In this document: piece after piece, positions 19,003 to 27,499 of the stretch
Numbering within the stretch: position 1 is the first letter of the stretch
How the letters are laid out: every line of letters begins with the position of its first letter
Assembly: GCA_947497755.1 (NCBI GenBank)
Contig: CANMHT010000003.1
Location: forward strand, 62,001-126,000
Length of the DNA stretch: 64,000 nucleotides
Direction: 5' to 3'
Source of the DNA: an uncultured Polaribacter sp.
GTDB taxonomy: Bacteria > Bacteroidota > Bacteroidia > Flavobacteriales > Flavobacteriaceae
Translations under genes and position numbers: made by a program
Notes under the pieces: generated by a model
What the model saw: the letters and a program-made list of their open reading frames with translations, nothing else
Told to the model about the DNA's origin: nothing
Database searches by the model: none

Positions 19003-20162
19003 TATAGTTTTCTTCGTTTTCTTTCAGTTTTAATCAAGTCTAATTCTCTACTTGTTTGTCCTGCAACAGAAGTATTTTCTTCTGCTCTTCTAATTAAATA
19101 AGGCATTACATCTCTAACGGGTCCAAAAGGAACATATTTTGCCACATTATAACCTTCTGCTGCTAAATTAAAGCTAATATGATCGCTCATTCCGTATAAT
19201 TGCCCAAACCACAAACGATAATCATTAGGTTGAATGTTGTATTTTTTTGCCAAATCCATTAATAAATAAGAACTCTCTTCATTATGTGTACCTGCAAATA
19301 TGGCCATTTTCTTATGTTCCATCATATATAAAATAGCTGCATTGTAGTTATCATCTGTTGCTTGTTTATCTACACAAATCGGAGAAAGATATCCTTTTTC
19401 TTCTGCTCTAGCACGTTCTTTTTCCATATATGCACCACGAACTACTTTCATACCAATATGATAATCTTTTTGATGCGCTCTTTGGTGTAACCCTTTTAAA
19501 TACTCCATTCTATCATGTCTATACATTTGTAAAGTATTAAATACAATGGCTTTTTCTTTATTGTAGGTTTCCATTAACTCTTCAATTAAGTTATCAGCAG
19601 CATCTTGCATCCAACTTTCTTCTGCATCAATTAATAATGGTACATCTTTTTCTACTGCAGATTTACATACAGTATGGTAACGTTCTACAACACGAATCCA
19701 TTCTGACTTCTCTTCTGTAGTTAATGCTTCTTTTTCTGTTATTTTTTGATACAATGCAAAACGTCCAAAACCAGTAGGTTTAAAAACCGCATAAGGAATC
19801 GCTCCTTTTTCTTGAGCAAATTCAATTGTTTTTAAGGTTTTTTCTAAAGCATGGTCAAACTGTTCTTCTGTTTCTTTTCCTTCTACAGAATAGTCTAAAA
19901 TTGAATGCACATTTTTAGTAAACATTTTATCAATGTTTGGCAAACAATCTTCTTCTGTTACTCCACCACAAAAATGGTCAAATACTGTAGATCTAATTAA
20001 TCCTTCTACAGGTAAATGCGCTTTTAAAGCAAAATTTGTTACAGCAGTTCCAATCCTAACTAAAGGTTGACTTTCTATCATTTTAAATAAAAAATGGGCA
20101 CGTTCTAATTGTGAATCTGATTTTAAAGAAAATGCGACTTCTGTATTGTTAAAAAGTTTCAT
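19002..20162 (-). CDS. Proline dehydrogenase
   Basis: 386 residues from the ATG at 20160-20162 (MKLFNNTEVAFSLKS). The FAD-binding (beta-alpha)8 barrel has the expected motifs: PLLIDAEESWMQD, GMKVVRGAYMEKERARAE, GTHNEESS, and the C-terminal YLIRRAEENTSV. It oxidises proline to pyrroline-5-carboxylate as a stand-alone enzyme, without the P5C dehydrogenase domain found in PutA. No second-step dehydrogenase is nearby. It is divergent from aroB. Confidence 0.92.
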   Translation of the reverse strand: MKLFNNTEVAFSLKSDSQLERAHFLFKMIESQPLVRIGTAVTNFALKAHLPVEGLIRSTVFDHFCGGVTEEDCLPNIDKMFTKNVHSILDYSVEGKETEEQFDHALEKTLKTIEFAQEKGAIPYAVFKPTGFGRFALYQKITEKEALTTEEKSEWIRVVERYHTVCKSAVEKDVPLLIDAEESWMQDAADNLIEELMETYNKEKAIVFNTLQMYRHDRMEYLKGLHQRAHQKDYHIGMKVVRGAYMEKERARAEEKGYLSPICVDKQATDDNYNAAILYMMEHKKMAIFAGTHNEESSYLLMDLAKKYNIQPNDYRLWFGQLYGMSDHISFNLAAEGYNVAKYVPFGPVRDVMPYLIRRAEENTSVAGQTSRELDLIKTERKRRKL

Positions 20163-20188
20163 AAGTAAACAGTTGATATTTTTAAAGA

Positions 20189-20219
20189 CAAAGATAATTT
20201 TAAACAGCAAATAATTCAA
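20189..20219 (-). promoter_or_regulatory. Promoter of proline dehydrogenase
   Basis: On the minus strand TATCTTTG (20189-20196) matches TAnnTTTG, and a TTG (20217-20219) lies 20 bp upstream as a possible -33 element. The start codon is 26 bp downstream. Confidence 0.55.
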
Positions 20220-20256
20220 TTTTTTCTACTTAATTTGCACTCTTAAATTTTAACTA

Positions 20257-21315
20257 ATGAAATCTATTAAAGCAGTCTCATATTTTGTTCATTTTGAAGC
20301 GAATGGATATGCTGAATTGAATCAACTAATTGCAGAAAAATCATATTCATCTATTTTTATTATTGTAGATGAAAATACACATCAGCATTGTTATCCAAAG
20401 TTTATTCCAAATTTAATTGCAAATTGCCCAATAGAAATCATTGAAATTGAAGCTGGTGAAGTTCATAAAAATCTAGAAACTTGTATTGGTATTTGGAATG
20501 TAATGACTGAGCTGAATGCTGATAGAAAAAGCTTAGTAATTACACTTGGTGGTGGAGTTATTACTGATATGGGAGGCTTTGTAGCTTCTACTTTTAAACG
20601 TGGAATCGATTTTGTTAATATACCAACTACTTTATTAAGTATGGTTGATGCTTCTGTTGGAGGAAAAACAGGTGTTGATTTAGGCGTTTTAAAAAATCAA
20701 ATCGGATTGTTTGCTAATCCAGAAATGGTGATAGTTGATGCCAATTACTTACCTACTTTAATCCAGAGAGAAATTAGATCTGGAATGGCAGAGATTATTA
20801 AATATGGACTTACTTATGACAATCATTTATATCAAAAAATCAAAGAAAACCCGCAATTAAATATTGTTGACTTAATTCACCGCTCTATAGAAATTAAAAA
20901 TGAAGTTGTTTTACAAGATCCTAAAGAGCAACAATTACGTAAGATTTTGAACTTTGGTCATACCATTGGACATGCTATCGAATCGTATTTTTTAGAATCT
21001 GAACACAAAGAAAACTTAACACATGGAGAAGCCATTGCTATTGGAATGGTAGCTGAATGTTATTTGTCTACTCAACTGTTCTCTTTTCCAAAAGAAGAGC
21101 TAGAAGCTGTAAAAAAACTGGTGCTTACTATTTATGGTAAGGTTGCTGTTTTAGAAGAAGATTTTCAATCTATACTAACCTATTTAAAGCATGACAAAAA
21201 GAATGTGGGTGGACAAATAAATTTTGTGCTTTTAAATCAGATTGAAGAAACTAAAATTGATTGTAAAGTCTCTAACGAACAAGTTATTGAAAGTATTCTC
21301 TTTTATAATAAGTAA
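20257..21315 (+). CDS. aroB: 3-dehydroquinate synthase
   Basis: 352 residues. It has the NAD-binding GGGVITDMGGFVASTFKRG stretch and the metal-binding triad: Glu in SGMAEIIKYG, His in NFGHTIGHAIE, and His in LTHGEAIAIGM. It makes 3-dehydroquinate from DAHP, the second step of the shikimate pathway. Single gene, divergent from proline dehydrogenase. Confidence 0.96.
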   Translation: MKSIKAVSYFVHFEANGYAELNQLIAEKSYSSIFIIVDENTHQHCYPKFIPNLIANCPIEIIEIEAGEVHKNLETCIGIWNVMTELNADRKSLVITLGGGVITDMGGFVASTFKRGIDFVNIPTTLLSMVDASVGGKTGVDLGVLKNQIGLFANPEMVIVDANYLPTLIQREIRSGMAEIIKYGLTYDNHLYQKIKENPQLNIVDLIHRSIEIKNEVVLQDPKEQQLRKILNFGHTIGHAIESYFLESEHKENLTHGEAIAIGMVAECYLSTQLFSFPKEELEAVKKLVLTIYGKVAVLEEDFQSILTYLKHDKKNVGGQINFVLLNQIEETKIDCKVSNEQVIESILFYNK

Positions 21316-21336
21316 GTGAGTTAAAAGACAAAAGTT

Positions 21337-21613
21337 ACACGATTTAACAATTAAATAATTGATTAATGTAACAATGTGTCTTAGTTTGAAAGTTGTAATG
21401 TATAAAAGTTTTAAAGTAGCTATGATTTAGATTTGGAAATGTACAACTACACGATTAAACAATTCCACAATTAAACAGTTGATTAATGTAATAATGTGTC
21501 TGAGTTTGAAAGTTGTAATGTATAAAAGTTTAAAGTAGCAATGATTTAGATTTGGTAATGAGAAATAGCCCTACACTACAATTACACGATTAAATAATTC
21601 CACAATTAAACAG
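21337..21613. repeat. Degenerate direct repeats, 2.3 copies of about 112-135 bp
   Basis: The whole 321-bp gap between aroB and bshA is filled by a repeat. Copy 1 starts at 21337 and copy 2 at 21449, and a partial copy 3 runs from 21584 to 21613. All begin ACACGATT. Copies 1 and 2 share GATTAATGTA (21361 and 21481) and AAGTTGTAATGTATAAAAGT almost base for base; indels of 8 bases or so explain the uneven spacing. No gene, terminator or known element is recognised. Repeat length and irregular spacing rule out CRISPR. Confidence 0.8.
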
Positions 21614-21636
21614 CCTTAGACTTAAAACAAAAGTAC

Positions 21637-22770
21637 TTAACTCACTTTTTCTAATAGTGATTTGTAGATATCTTCATAAACTGGAAGAATATTCTTTAAA
21701 GAAAATTGAGCTGTATGCTTTTTTGCATTGCTTTTAAAACGTTGTAAAGTAGCTTCATCTTTTACAATCTTTAATGCATTATTTGCCATATCTTCAACAT
21801 CTCCAATAGCACTCAAATAGCCACTATAACCATGTTTATTCACTTCTGGCAACCCTCCTGTATTTGTAGAAATAACTGCTGCTTCTGCCGCCATTGCTTC
21901 TAAAGCTGCAAAACCAAAACTCTCCGTTTTTGATGGTAATAAGAACACGTCTGTATAACACAATAGTTCAGTTACCTCAGAACTATTTCCTAAGAAAATA
22001 ACATCTTCTTTTATTCCCAGTGTTTTGGCTAATAATTCGGCATCTCTTCTATCAGGACCATCTCCTACCATTAATAATTTTGAAGGCACTGTTTTATGTA
22101 CAATAGCAAAGGTTTTTACAACATCTTCTACTCTTTTTACAGGTCTAAAATTACTAATATGAGTAAAAATACGTTCATTAGGTTTTGCTAAAGCAATACG
22201 TTGACATTCTTTCTCATTTGCTTTGTCGTATTTATCCATATCAATAAAGTTATGGATAACCTGAATATCATTCGTAATATTAAACAAACGTAATGTGTCT
22301 TCTTTTAAGCTTTGAGAAACTGTGGTTACTGCATCAGAATGATTGATACTAAATTCTACTGCCGTTCTATAACTTGGGTGACTACCAACTAAGGTAATAT
22401 CGGTTCCATGTAAAGTAGTAACTACCTTAATATCAATTCCTTTTTCTTTAAGCATTTGTTTTGCCATATAAGCTGCATAAGCATGTGGAATTGCATAGTG
22501 TACATGTAAAATTTCTAATTGATATTTTTCTACAACTTCTACCATTCTTGTAGACAATGCCAACTCATAAGGTTGGTATTGAAACAATGGATATTCTTCC
22601 ATTGTAACCTCATGGAAATGTAAATTATGAGAAATAAAATCTAAACGAACTGGTTGGTTGTATGTAATAAAGTGTACTTCGTGTTTATTATCTGCCAAAG
22701 CCATTCCTAACTCTGTTGCTACTACTCCACTACCTCCAAATGTAGGATAACAAACAATTCCAATTCTCAT
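21637..22770 (-). CDS. bshA: N-acetyl-alpha-D-glucosaminyl L-malate synthase
   Basis: 377 residues, a GT4-type glycosyltransferase. The N-terminus, with CYPTFGGSGVVATELGMALA, is the BshA signature, and the C-terminal lobe has ESFGFAALEAMAAEAAVISTNTGGLPEV with the nucleotide-sugar-binding E-x7-E pattern. It joins UDP-GlcNAc and malate in the first step of bacillithiol synthesis, the low-molecular-weight thiol used by many Bacteroidota. BshB and BshC genes are not in the window. Single gene. Confidence 0.92.
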   Translation of the reverse strand: MRIGIVCYPTFGGSGVVATELGMALADNKHEVHFITYNQPVRLDFISHNLHFHEVTMEEYPLFQYQPYELALSTRMVEVVEKYQLEILHVHYAIPHAYAAYMAKQMLKEKGIDIKVVTTLHGTDITLVGSHPSYRTAVEFSINHSDAVTTVSQSLKEDTLRLFNITNDIQVIHNFIDMDKYDKANEKECQRIALAKPNERIFTHISNFRPVKRVEDVVKTFAIVHKTVPSKLLMVGDGPDRRDAELLAKTLGIKEDVIFLGNSSEVTELLCYTDVFLLPSKTESFGFAALEAMAAEAAVISTNTGGLPEVNKHGYSGYLSAIGDVEDMANNALKIVKDEATLQRFKSNAKKHTAQFSLKNILPVYEDIYKSLLEKVS

Positions 22771-22862
22771 ATATTTTCAGTTTATTTTTTACAGACGTAA
22801 AGATAGTTTTTTACTTACAGATGCTTTTTATAGAAAAGTGAAATAAATCTTAAAAAGTAAAA

Positions 22863-22886
22863 AATCCCACACAAAAGTGCAGGATT
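22863..22886 (-). terminator. Intrinsic terminator of the transketolase gene
   Basis: Read on the minus strand, AATCCTGCAC-TTTT-GTGTGGGATT forms a 10-bp stem (two G-U pairs) with a 4-base loop, followed by TTTTT. It lies 31 bp after the stop codon of the transketolase half, ending that transcript before bshA. Confidence 0.75.
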
Positions 22887-22916
22887 CATTTTTATATTGA
22901 TTTCAATTCTTTAAAA

Positions 22917-23765
22917 CTAATAATCTCCTAAAGTTTCTGGATTTTGAGCTAAAGCATTTTCCAATTGTTCATCATTAGGAGCTTTACCATGCCAAGCATG
23001 TGTATGCATCATAAAGTCTACTCCATTACCCATTTCTGTATGTAATAAGATACAAACTGGTTTCCCTTTTCCAGTCCTAGACTTTGCCTCTGCCAATCCT
23101 TCTAAAATAGCAGCAATGTCATTTCCTTTTTCTACATCAAGTACATCCCAACCAAAAGCTTCAAACTTAGCTCTAATACTTCCCATTGGTAATACATCAT
23201 CAGTAGCACCATCAATTTGCTTTCCATTTAAATCTACAGTAGAAATTAAGTTATCTACTTTTTTAGCAGAAGCATACATTGCAGATTCCCAGATTTGACC
23301 TTCTTGTAATTCACCATCTCCATGTAATGAATATACAATCTTATCATCATTGTTTAATTTCTTTGTTTCAGCAGCTCCAATAGCTACACTCATTCCTTGT
23401 CCTAAAGAACCAGAAGCAATACGAATTCCTTCTAAACCTTCATGAGTTGTTGGATGTCCTTGTAAACGTGTGTCTAACTTTCTAAAAGTAGCTAATTCTT
23501 CTACAGGAAAAAAACCTGAATGTGCTAATACACTATAAATAACAGGAGAAATATGACCATTTGATAAAAAGAATAAATCTTCATTTTTACCATCCATATC
23601 AAACTCTGTTGAATAGTCCATTACTTCTTGATATAAACAAGTTAAGAATTCTGCACATCCTAAAGAACCTCCTGGATGTCCTGAATTTACGGCATGTACC
23701 ATTCTTAAAATATCTCTTCTAACTTGTTGTGTAAAAATTTCTAAACGTTGTACGGTTGTAGACAT
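22917..23765 (-). CDS. Transketolase, N-terminal subunit
   Basis: 282 residues, only the thiamine-diphosphate-binding N-terminal half of transketolase: AVNSGHPGGSLG, GSLGQGMSVAIG, and the ThDP motif GDGELQEGQIWESAMYASAKKVDN. Split transketolases work as a complex with a separate C-terminal subunit (pyrimidine-binding domain plus C-terminal domain). No such subunit is next to it: a terminator and bshA lie downstream and non-coding DNA upstream. The partner is presumably elsewhere in the genome. It has a well-formed promoter at 23789-23819. Confidence 0.9.
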   Translation of the reverse strand: MSTTVQRLEIFTQQVRRDILRMVHAVNSGHPGGSLGCAEFLTCLYQEVMDYSTEFDMDGKNEDLFFLSNGHISPVIYSVLAHSGFFPVEELATFRKLDTRLQGHPTTHEGLEGIRIASGSLGQGMSVAIGAAETKKLNNDDKIVYSLHGDGELQEGQIWESAMYASAKKVDNLISTVDLNGKQIDGATDDVLPMGSIRAKFEAFGWDVLDVEKGNDIAAILEGLAEAKSRTGKGKPVCILLHTEMGNGVDFMMHTHAWHGKAPNDEQLENALAQNPETLGDY

Positions 23766-23788
23766 GTTGTGTTTTTGTTTTGTTGTGG

Positions 23789-23819
23789 CAAAAGTAGTTT
23801 ATTAAATGGTTTTAACAAA
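23789..23819 (-). promoter_or_regulatory. Promoter of the transketolase gene
   Basis: The best-formed vegetative promoter in the window: on the minus strand TTTG (23816-23819), a 19-bp spacer, then TACTTTTG (23789-23796). Both elements match the Bacteroidota TTTG / TAnnTTTG consensus. The ATG is 23 bp downstream. Confidence 0.75.
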
Positions 23820-23871
23820 TAGCATTTGTAAGTTTTTATCCACAATTTTAAACGCATATCTTAAAAAAGAA

Positions 23872-23960
23872 AAAGGGTTCAGTTTATAATTTCTCTTTTT
23901 CATTCAGCAAGTTTTCCCTTATTTAGGAGTACTAATAATATAACATTAAATGAACCCTTT
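23872..23960. other. Region between transketolase and the regulator pair: 10-bp inverted repeat
   Basis: The 355-bp gap 23766-24120 holds the transketolase promoter, then AAAGGGTTCA (23872-23881) and its exact reverse complement TGAACCCTTT (23951-23960), 69 bases apart. The right arm overlaps the start codon of a 40-codon open frame (23950-24072). The inverted repeat could be an RNA stem or the trace of a small mobile element; nothing in the sequence decides between these. Confidence 0.45.
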
Positions 23961-24072
23961 AAATTCTATTCCAAATGTAACTCTAGAAGTCGTTAGATTG
24001 CAAAAGTTTGCAACCAATATTCATGAATATCGTGTCTTTTATTTTATAATTGACTACCTTTCAAAGGTTTAA
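23950..24072 (+). CDS. Possible small protein, 40 residues
   Basis: An ATG-started frame of 40 codons in the gap before the regulator pair. It begins MNPLNSIPNVTLEVVRLQKF and ends in YFIIDYLSKV, with an amphipathic/hydrophobic C-terminal half. It has no recognised family, no clear ribosome binding site, and its first codons lie in the right arm of the 10-bp inverted repeat. The composition resembles real coding DNA here, but length alone makes chance likely. It ends 18 bp before the -7 box of the next gene. Confidence 0.25.
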   Translation: MNPLNSIPNVTLEVVRLQKFATNIHEYRVFYFIIDYLSKV

Positions 24073-24098
24073 AAAAAACTAATTTTTACGTATTTTTG
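24068..24098 (+). promoter_or_regulatory. Promoter of the TPR-AraC regulator pair
   Basis: TATTTTTG (24091-24098) matches the TAnnTTTG -7 box, and TTTA (24068-24071) lies 19 bp upstream, one base from the -33 TTTG. The first ATG is 22 bp downstream. No separate promoter is visible before the second regulator, 9 bp after the first, so both are probably on one transcript. Confidence 0.6.
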
Positions 24099-24120
24099 CC
24101 ACTTATAAGTACTTGATTCT

Positions 24121-25803
24121 ATGAAAAAGAAGGTTTTCTTTGGTTTTATTTTTATTAGTCTGTATTCGTTTTTAGGAATAAAAAGTTCCCTCGCTCAATC
24201 TCATTCCCAAAAAGATACTTTAGCCAAATATAGTTATGAAGAATTGTCTAAGAAGTTTTATGCTGCTAAACCAGACTCTTTAAAAGCTATACTTTATGCA
24301 AAATATTATATAAAAAAAGCCAAAAGAGATAAGGATACATTACAAGAAGCAGATGGTAATTACTATTTAAGTGATATTACTAATAATCTTAGTCATTTTA
24401 TTAATTACTGGAATAAAATAATTCAATCAACAAAAAATAAAATTTACCCAGCAAAAGCTTACCTTGAATTAGGAGAGTTTTATAGGGTAAAAGGATTTCA
24501 TAATATAGCCCTAACTTTTTTTTTAAAAGCAAAGAATGAACTTAAATCAAATAAAAATGATAGCTTGAATCTAATTACAATTCATAGATTAGGACACCTT
24601 AAAGCTCAAAATCGTCAAATTGAAGAAGCAATTTATTTATATAAAAAAGTTTATAATTCATATTTTACTAAAAGAAAAATAAAGAATATTTCCAATGAGC
24701 ATTATTCTATACTAGTAAGTTTATCTTCAAATTTCGCAAAATTGAAATCATATGATTCTGCTGTTTATTATAACAGCATACTTAAAAAACTTGCTATTAA
24801 AAATAAAAATGAATTAGTTTTAGGTTATTCTATAAACAATACTGGAAGGCTTTTTTACCGTCAAAAAAAATATCATAATGCAATTAAAGAATTAAAATAT
24901 TCCATTTCATATTTAATTGATGATGAAAACTATAACTCTTTATCTTATACATATCTTCTTATAGCTAATTCATATTTGAAAATTAGAAATGAATCAAAAG
25001 CTCTAAAATATTATTTTTTGATAGATTCACTTTTTGATCAAAAAAAATATTTCTTCTCAAGTCAGAGAACTCCATACAAGTATCTTATCTCACATTTTAA
25101 AAAAGAAAATAACGATGCCAAACAGCTAGAATACATTAATAAGTACTTAAAAGTAGATAGTGTTTTAAATGCTCGTTCTAAAAGTATTAATAAAAATCTT
25201 ACTGAAAATTATGATATCCCCAATTTATTAGCTGAAAGAAAACTCATTGAAGATCGTTTAAAAAACAAACTATCTAATTTTGAAAAATGGATGTGGGGAA
25301 CTAGCAGTATAGCTCTAATTTTTCTTGTCTTTTTACTGCTACAAATAAGAAAAAGAAAGCGCTATAAAAAACGTTTTAATGAGTTAGTTCATAATCATAA
25401 AGAACATTCTACAACTGTAAGTACAGTATCTAAAAAGGAAAACACTATACCAAAAGAAATTACAAAACAAATTTTAATACAGTTAAATACTTTTGAAATA
25501 AATAACGAGTATATATCTTCTGAAATCACTTTAAATAATTTGGCTAAAAAACTTAATACCAATAGTAAATATCTATCTCAGGTTATCAATCAACATAAAA
25601 ATCAGTCTTTTTCTAATTATGTCAATCAATTACGTATTAATTATACTATTGAAAGATTAAAGAAGGATGCTAAGTTTAGAAAATATAGCGTAAAAGCCAT
25701 TGCATATGAAGTTGGTTTTAATACTACTGAATCTTTTTCTAAAGCTTTTTATAAGTTTACCAAAATTAAACCTTCATTTTTTATTAAAGAACTGGAGAAA
25801 TAA
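24121..25803 (+). CDS. Membrane-bound TPR-AraC family regulator, copy 1
   Basis: 560 residues. A signal peptide (about 1-25) is followed by a periplasmic TPR-like region (about 40-370), one membrane helix (about 393-410, WMWGTSSIALIFLVFLLLQ), a basic cytoplasmic linker, and a C-terminal AraC-type double helix-turn-helix (about 455-555, KAIAYEVGFNTTESFSKAFYKFTKIKPS). It should sense a signal outside the cytoplasm and bind DNA inside, without a kinase step. It is the first of a tandem pair. Its first about 60 and last about 230 residues are almost identical to copy 2, while residues about 85-320 are clearly different. Confidence 0.85.
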   Translation: MKKKVFFGFIFISLYSFLGIKSSLAQSHSQKDTLAKYSYEELSKKFYAAKPDSLKAILYAKYYIKKAKRDKDTLQEADGNYYLSDITNNLSHFINYWNKIIQSTKNKIYPAKAYLELGEFYRVKGFHNIALTFFLKAKNELKSNKNDSLNLITIHRLGHLKAQNRQIEEAIYLYKKVYNSYFTKRKIKNISNEHYSILVSLSSNFAKLKSYDSAVYYNSILKKLAIKNKNELVLGYSINNTGRLFYRQKKYHNAIKELKYSISYLIDDENYNSLSYTYLLIANSYLKIRNESKALKYYFLIDSLFDQKKYFFSSQRTPYKYLISHFKKENNDAKQLEYINKYLKVDSVLNARSKSINKNLTENYDIPNLLAERKLIEDRLKNKLSNFEKWMWGTSSIALIFLVFLLLQIRKRKRYKKRFNELVHNHKEHSTTVSTVSKKENTIPKEITKQILIQLNTFEINNEYISSEITLNNLAKKLNTNSKYLSQVINQHKNQSFSNYVNQLRINYTIERLKKDAKFRKYSVKAIAYEVGFNTTESFSKAFYKFTKIKPSFFIKELEK

Positions 25804-25812
25804 TAGACTTTT

Positions 25813-27480
25813 ATGAAACATATATTATTTATTTGTCTTTTCTTTTTTTTTACAATTAGCTATGCACAGACCAATATTCAAAAAGATACTTTAGCTAAAT
25901 ATAGTTATGAAGAATTGTCTAAGAAGTTTTATGCTGTTAAACCTGACTCTTTAAAAGCTATACTCTATGCAAAATATTATATAAAAAAGGCCAAAAGAGA
26001 AAAGGATACATTACAAGAAGCAGAAGGTAATTATTATTTAAGTGATATTACTAAAGACTCAATTTATTTTGTTAACTATTGGAATAAAATACTTAAAAAT
26101 AAAAATACAAACAAATCCTTTATTACTATTGGTAATATTGAAGTTGGAGATTTTTATTATCATAAGGGTAAAAAAGATTTAGCTTTAAAAAGATATTTAG
26201 AAGCAAAAAAACAGTCTTTTAAAACAGATATTGATAGTTTAAAATCTATGTCTAGTCTTAGAGTAGGAATTATTAAATCTCATAATAAAAAATTCAAAGA
26301 CGCTATTAATCACTATAAAATTTCACTAAGTTATCATCACTTATATAATAGTAAGAAAAGTTTTCACAAATACAGTTCTATTTTATACAACTTATCTGAA
26401 TCGTTTAAACTATTAAAACAATATGATTCTGCTCAATATTATAATAATAAAATAATTTTTTACGCAAAAAAATATAAAGATTCAATAATTATTGGGTATG
26501 CTAGTTTCAATAATGGTAATATCTCATATGAAAAAAAAGATTATTTGTCTTCTATTAAACATTTAAAAAAGGCAATTCATTATATCAAGCTAGATGAGAA
26601 CTATTTTATTCTATCTAGTCTATATTATAATTTGGGAGAATCTTATAATATGTTAGGCGATAACTTAAATTCTCTTAAATACTACTTAAAAGTTGATTCT
26701 TTATTTTTAAAAACAGGAAATTATTATAAAAATCAAAAGCCAGCTTATAAAGCTTTAGCAGAATATTATAAAAAAGAAAATAACGATGTCAAGCAGCTAG
26801 AATACATTAATAAGTACTTAAAAGTAGATAGTGTTGTAAATGCTCGTTCTAAAAGTATTAATAAAAATCTTACTGAAAATTATGATATCCCCAATTTATT
26901 AGCTGAAAGAAAACTCATTGAAGATCGTTTAAAAAGCAAATTATCTAATTTTGAAAAATGGATGTGGGGAACTAGCAGTATAGCTTTAATTTTTCTTGTC
27001 TTTTTACTGCTACAAATAAGAAAAAGAAAACGCTATAAAAAACGTTTTAAGGAGTTAGTTCATAATCATAAAGAACATTCTACAACTGTAAATACAGTAT
27101 CAAAAAAGGAAAACACGATACCTAAAGAAATTACAAATCAAATTTTAATACAATTAAAGACTTTTGAAATAAATAACGAGTATATATCTTCTCAAATCAC
27201 GTTAAATAATTTGGCTAAAAAACTTAATACCAATAGTAAATATCTATCTCAGGTTATCAATCAACATAAAAACCAATCTTTTTCTAATTATATCAATCAA
27301 TTACGTATAAATTATACTATTGAAAGATTAAAGAAGGATGCAAAGTTTAGAAAGTATAGCGTAAAAGCCATTGCATATGAAGTTGGTTTTAATACTACTG
27401 AATCTTTTTCTAAAGCTTTTTATAAGTTTACCAAAATTAAACCTTCATTTTTTATTAAAGAATTGGAGAAAAATATTTAA
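25813..27480 (+). CDS. Membrane-bound TPR-AraC family regulator, copy 2
   Basis: 555 residues with the same order as copy 1: signal peptide, TPR-like periplasmic region, one membrane helix, AraC-type HTH at the C-terminus. It starts 9 bp after copy 1 ends. Counting differences by eye, the last about 233 residues differ from copy 1 at roughly nine positions, and the mature N-terminal 60 or so at about five, whereas the central sensor differs at most positions. Identity at the ends extends to the DNA level. The DNA-binding domains should recognise the same sites while the sensors respond to different cues. Confidence 0.85.
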   Translation: MKHILFICLFFFFTISYAQTNIQKDTLAKYSYEELSKKFYAVKPDSLKAILYAKYYIKKAKREKDTLQEAEGNYYLSDITKDSIYFVNYWNKILKNKNTNKSFITIGNIEVGDFYYHKGKKDLALKRYLEAKKQSFKTDIDSLKSMSSLRVGIIKSHNKKFKDAINHYKISLSYHHLYNSKKSFHKYSSILYNLSESFKLLKQYDSAQYYNNKIIFYAKKYKDSIIIGYASFNNGNISYEKKDYLSSIKHLKKAIHYIKLDENYFILSSLYYNLGESYNMLGDNLNSLKYYLKVDSLFLKTGNYYKNQKPAYKALAEYYKKENNDVKQLEYINKYLKVDSVVNARSKSINKNLTENYDIPNLLAERKLIEDRLKSKLSNFEKWMWGTSSIALIFLVFLLLQIRKRKRYKKRFKELVHNHKEHSTTVNTVSKKENTIPKEITNQILIQLKTFEINNEYISSQITLNNLAKKLNTNSKYLSQVINQHKNQSFSNYINQLRINYTIERLKKDAKFRKYSVKAIAYEVGFNTTESFSKAFYKFTKIKPSFFIKELEKNI

Positions 27481-27499
27481 CTCATAAGATTATTGCTAT

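Noticed and set aside
21337..21613. CRISPR-like repeats
   Set aside because: Units are over 100 bp, unevenly spaced, with no short conserved repeat and unique spacers, and no cas genes are near.
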